DNA of 64,000 nt, from the NCBI RefSeq assembly GCF_022539315.1, contig NC_066316.1:103720179-103784178 (forward strand), written 5' to 3'. The notes under the pieces were generated by a model, which did no database searches, was not told the DNA's origin, and worked only from the letters and a program-made list of their open reading frames with translations. A program made the translations under genes and the position numbers. The stretch is from Serinus canaria. Lineage: Eukaryota; Chordata; Aves; Passeriformes; Fringillidae. Of the stretch, positions 61,515-64,000 are shown piece after piece. Position 1 is the stretch's first letter, and every line of letters starts with the position of its first letter.

Positions 61515-61555
61515 CCTCCTCCTCCTCCTCCTCATTCACCTCCTCCTCCTCCTCT
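61515..61555. repeat. (CCT)n trinucleotide microsatellite, interrupted
   Basis: Two blocks of CCT units separated by CATTCA. The poly-glutamate run on the minus-strand frame comes from this. Confidence 0.93.
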
Positions 61556-61748
61556 TGCTTCTCTGCAACAGTTGGAGCTTCTCCACTTCTCCCCAAATTC
61601 ATGAAAAGCAGTGAGAGCACAGGAGGTACTGCGAGACACAATAACTCAGTTTTTCTGCCTTTTGACATGCAAAGGCCCTTCTCCAAGTTCTCTCACATGG
61701 ATATGTATTTTGTATCCATCTGCAGGCTTTGTGTGCTGCATATAAATG

Positions 61749-61820
61749 GAATCATAGAATCAGAGAATAGTTTAGGTTGAAAGGGACCTTTTAACCCCTC
61801 TGCAATGAGCAGGGACTTGT
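61749..61820 (-). mobile_element. Short CR1 LINE fragment, minus strand
   Basis: GAATCATAGAATCAGAGAATAG, TTTAGGTTGAAAGGGACC and CCCTCTGCAATGAGCAGGGAC are the last ~70 bp of CR1 in reverse, with the ATAGAATCA octamer tail well kept. It is strongly 5' truncated. Confidence 0.85.
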
Positions 61821-63936
61821 TATTTTGTGGAAATACTGAGGGTAGGCCCTACACCTCTGGGCTGCCTTAGAGAGGATATACCCATGGATGTATCCACAGA
61901 GGCTGGATGAGTGACAGTCTGATTGTGCTGGACAAAGTGTAAATGTTCAGACAAGGTTTGGGAACAGCTGAGCTCTGAGGGTTAGGGATCTGGACTGCTC
62001 TGCAACAGCAACTTTCTGTCTAACAATTTTAGGGCTCCCACCACAGATTTCCTTTGCTTAATTAATTTTTGCACAACTGCTTCCCAGCAGCCCAGAAACC
62101 TTCCAGGACCTGCAGACCACACTTGAAAGCCCTGGTTTAATAAACAAAACACTACTAATAGTTGAGACAAGCAAGCATAGAAAAAGCAGAAATAAGCAAA
62201 TTGGCTCTGCACAGTTATTAGTCAGAGCAATTACCCTAATTTCTTGTCTTCTGAACCATCCTCAGGCTGCAGTTCATAACACATAGTATGGAACCCCTTA
62301 TTTTAATTTACATTTTTTTCCCCATGTTTTAATTTCTACCAATGTGTATGAGGCCAAGTCTCTCAGGAAGCCAAATGCTTCCACAGCAATCCAGGGAAAA
62401 GCACAGCAATTGGCACTTGTTTCCCTGAGCAGCTGTGCCTCATCTGATGTGCACAGGGCTGTGGTCAGTGTGGTCAATAAAAGAGCTCAGTGGAGGGTAG
62501 GAACTGTAAGGCTCAGCATCACTTCTGGTGGTCATTATTGCCAGACTTTCCTGTGAATTATTTAGGAAGAGAAGAAGCTGGCCTGGACGTCCTTGTGGGT
62601 CAGTGAGGCCAGTCTCTCAGGAGGCACCAGCCTCTGCTGTCACAAGCCACCCTGTCACACATATCCCCAGATGTGCAGCCATCACCTCCCAAGAGGTGAT
62701 GAAACCAAGACTCACTCCTGCATCCAGTGCTCCTCCTGCTTCTCCCGTTGCATCTGAAGCACTCTCCTCCAGTGATTAGAACGACTTTTAATTTCAAGTC
62801 TAAAGTTTCCTGTGGCTGACTGATACTCATTTGTACTGGTGCCAACAGTGGCTTTAGCTTACATGGTTTTTTTCATCCTCTGGTGTGTATCTGCTTGATG
62901 TATTAATAGACAGCACAAGTTAATTGCTTCTTAGCTTTTGTTTTGTCAGACTAAACTGGCCAAATTCACTCCATTTTTTCTCACTGGACATGTTTGCTGT
63001 TCCCTCCAATATTTCTTTCTTGCATGCCATCCATTTGGGATGACTCTGGGCTAGAGGAGGCCATGATTAAACACTTTTTTTTTCCCATAAAACATTGTAA
63101 AAGAGCAAAAGGATGCTTTCAGAAGCCTCTCTCCTGATGCAAGCTGTGACTGTATTTGCTGTCGGGTGCACATTTCATGTTTGATCAGCACACTCTACAG
63201 TGAAACACTGTAATTTCTTAGGCCACATTTATGGCAAGCCAGTACAGTGAGCCAGGGCCTGATGGTGAGGCATGGCTCACATCCATGACTCTCTTAATCT
63301 CCAAACCAGAGTGACCTCATCCCTACAGCCCCTTGGAAGCTGTCCCTGGCCGCTGCTAATCCCCAAACCATGCCTGGGCATTGTCTAGCAGGGAATTGCT
63401 CAGCCCCATCAAACAGTGCCAGGAAGCACATAAACATTTATCCTCGCCATGATCACAGGGCAGTTCATAAACCTGCCCTGCCTCAGTTTAATTAATTAGT
63501 GTAGAGGGAGCCTCAGTGCATGCCAGGCACTTTGAACTCTTCTCTCCAGGTCTGCTGATGCAGCTCTCCAATGCAGTGTGTTTTTCCTTTCTGCTATTCC
63601 CAATTCACCCATGCCTCTCAAACGTGTATTGTCTGCAAATATCATTAGCTCTTTCTTATTTTTTGTTCCAGAAGAAAACTATCTAAAACTGGCTCCAAGT
63701 AATTTCACCCATTATGTCCCCCTGGTCCTATCTTTTTCCTTTCAGAAGAACCTGTTGTGTTTGTTCTTGGCTGTTTCCTGATAGACCTTCAGCTCAAATA
63801 CCAGTCCCTGCTTCTTCCAACACAAACAATGATTTCCCATGTGGCTCTTTTATCAGAAGTGTTGCCGAAGTCCAGACAGATTAGATCTAAAGCATTTCCC
63901 TTGTCTAAAAAAGCCCATGGAGAACTTTGTTTGCTC
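61821..63936. other. No gene seen
   Basis: Unique sequence with short frames on both strands. TTTAATTAATTAG near 63487 is a homeodomain-type word. No repeat is named. Confidence 0.5.
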
Positions 63937-63954
63937 TTTTTTTTTTTTTTTTTT
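63937..63954. repeat. Poly-T tract (18 T)
   Basis: Uninterrupted T run near the window end; the window stops before any associated element could be judged. Confidence 0.93.
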
Positions 63955-64000
63955 ATCAAGTCAGTCTGACTCAAGTGACCTTGGTAAACCCTGGATTTAT

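Noticed and set aside
1..64000. CRISPR arrays, bacterial operons, rRNA, tRNA and plasmid or phage modules
   Set aside because: Nothing of these kinds is present; the sequence has vertebrate repeats and CpG depletion throughout.

Overview
This window looks like noncoding nuclear DNA from a bird, probably a songbird-like lineage. The evidence is the repeat content: about eight truncated CR1 LINE copies with the avian 3' end (the 'AGAATCAC...GGTTTGGGTTGGAAGGGAC' type tail, read on the plus strand when the element lies on the minus strand), plus two solitary LTRs of avian endogenous-retrovirus type. CpG is strongly depleted and homopolymers and microsatellites are common. I see no prokaryotic organisation, rRNA, tRNA or CRISPR array. 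Most long open frames are chance or repeat-derived (the GGGAA array gives long frames on both strands, and a 190-codon minus-strand frame at 60334-60906 runs through a CR1 copy and an AT minisatellite). Layout: 1-2847 is plain sequence with an AAT-type microsatellite. 2853-3383 is a plus-strand solo LTR with a perfect 5-bp target duplication. CR1 fragments lie near 5.7, 9.6, 10.9, 19.5, 30.7, 55.4, 60.5 and 61.8 kb. 38950-39265 is a 316-bp (GGGAA)n array. 44922-45453 is a minus-strand solo LTR with a recognisable TATA box and polyadenylation signal. Between the repeats lie AT-rich stretches with clustered homeodomain, SOX and POU-like words (18.9, 43.5, 48.4, 55.0, 56.6 and 58.8 kb) that resemble developmental enhancers, although nothing here measures conservation. 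No gene can be named. The best coding candidate is on the minus strand at 25.6-26.5 kb: a CpG-retaining island with two short open segments of 109 nt each, both preceded by good splice acceptors, with matching phase, the second ending in a stop. If real, it is the 3' end of a gene whose other exons lie at higher coordinates or beyond the window. The most unusual structural signal is a 34-bp-arm hairpin at 42680-42780, whose two mismatches become G-U wobbles only in minus-strand RNA. The window reads as an intron or intergenic desert with scattered possible regulatory DNA, not as a cooperating gene system.
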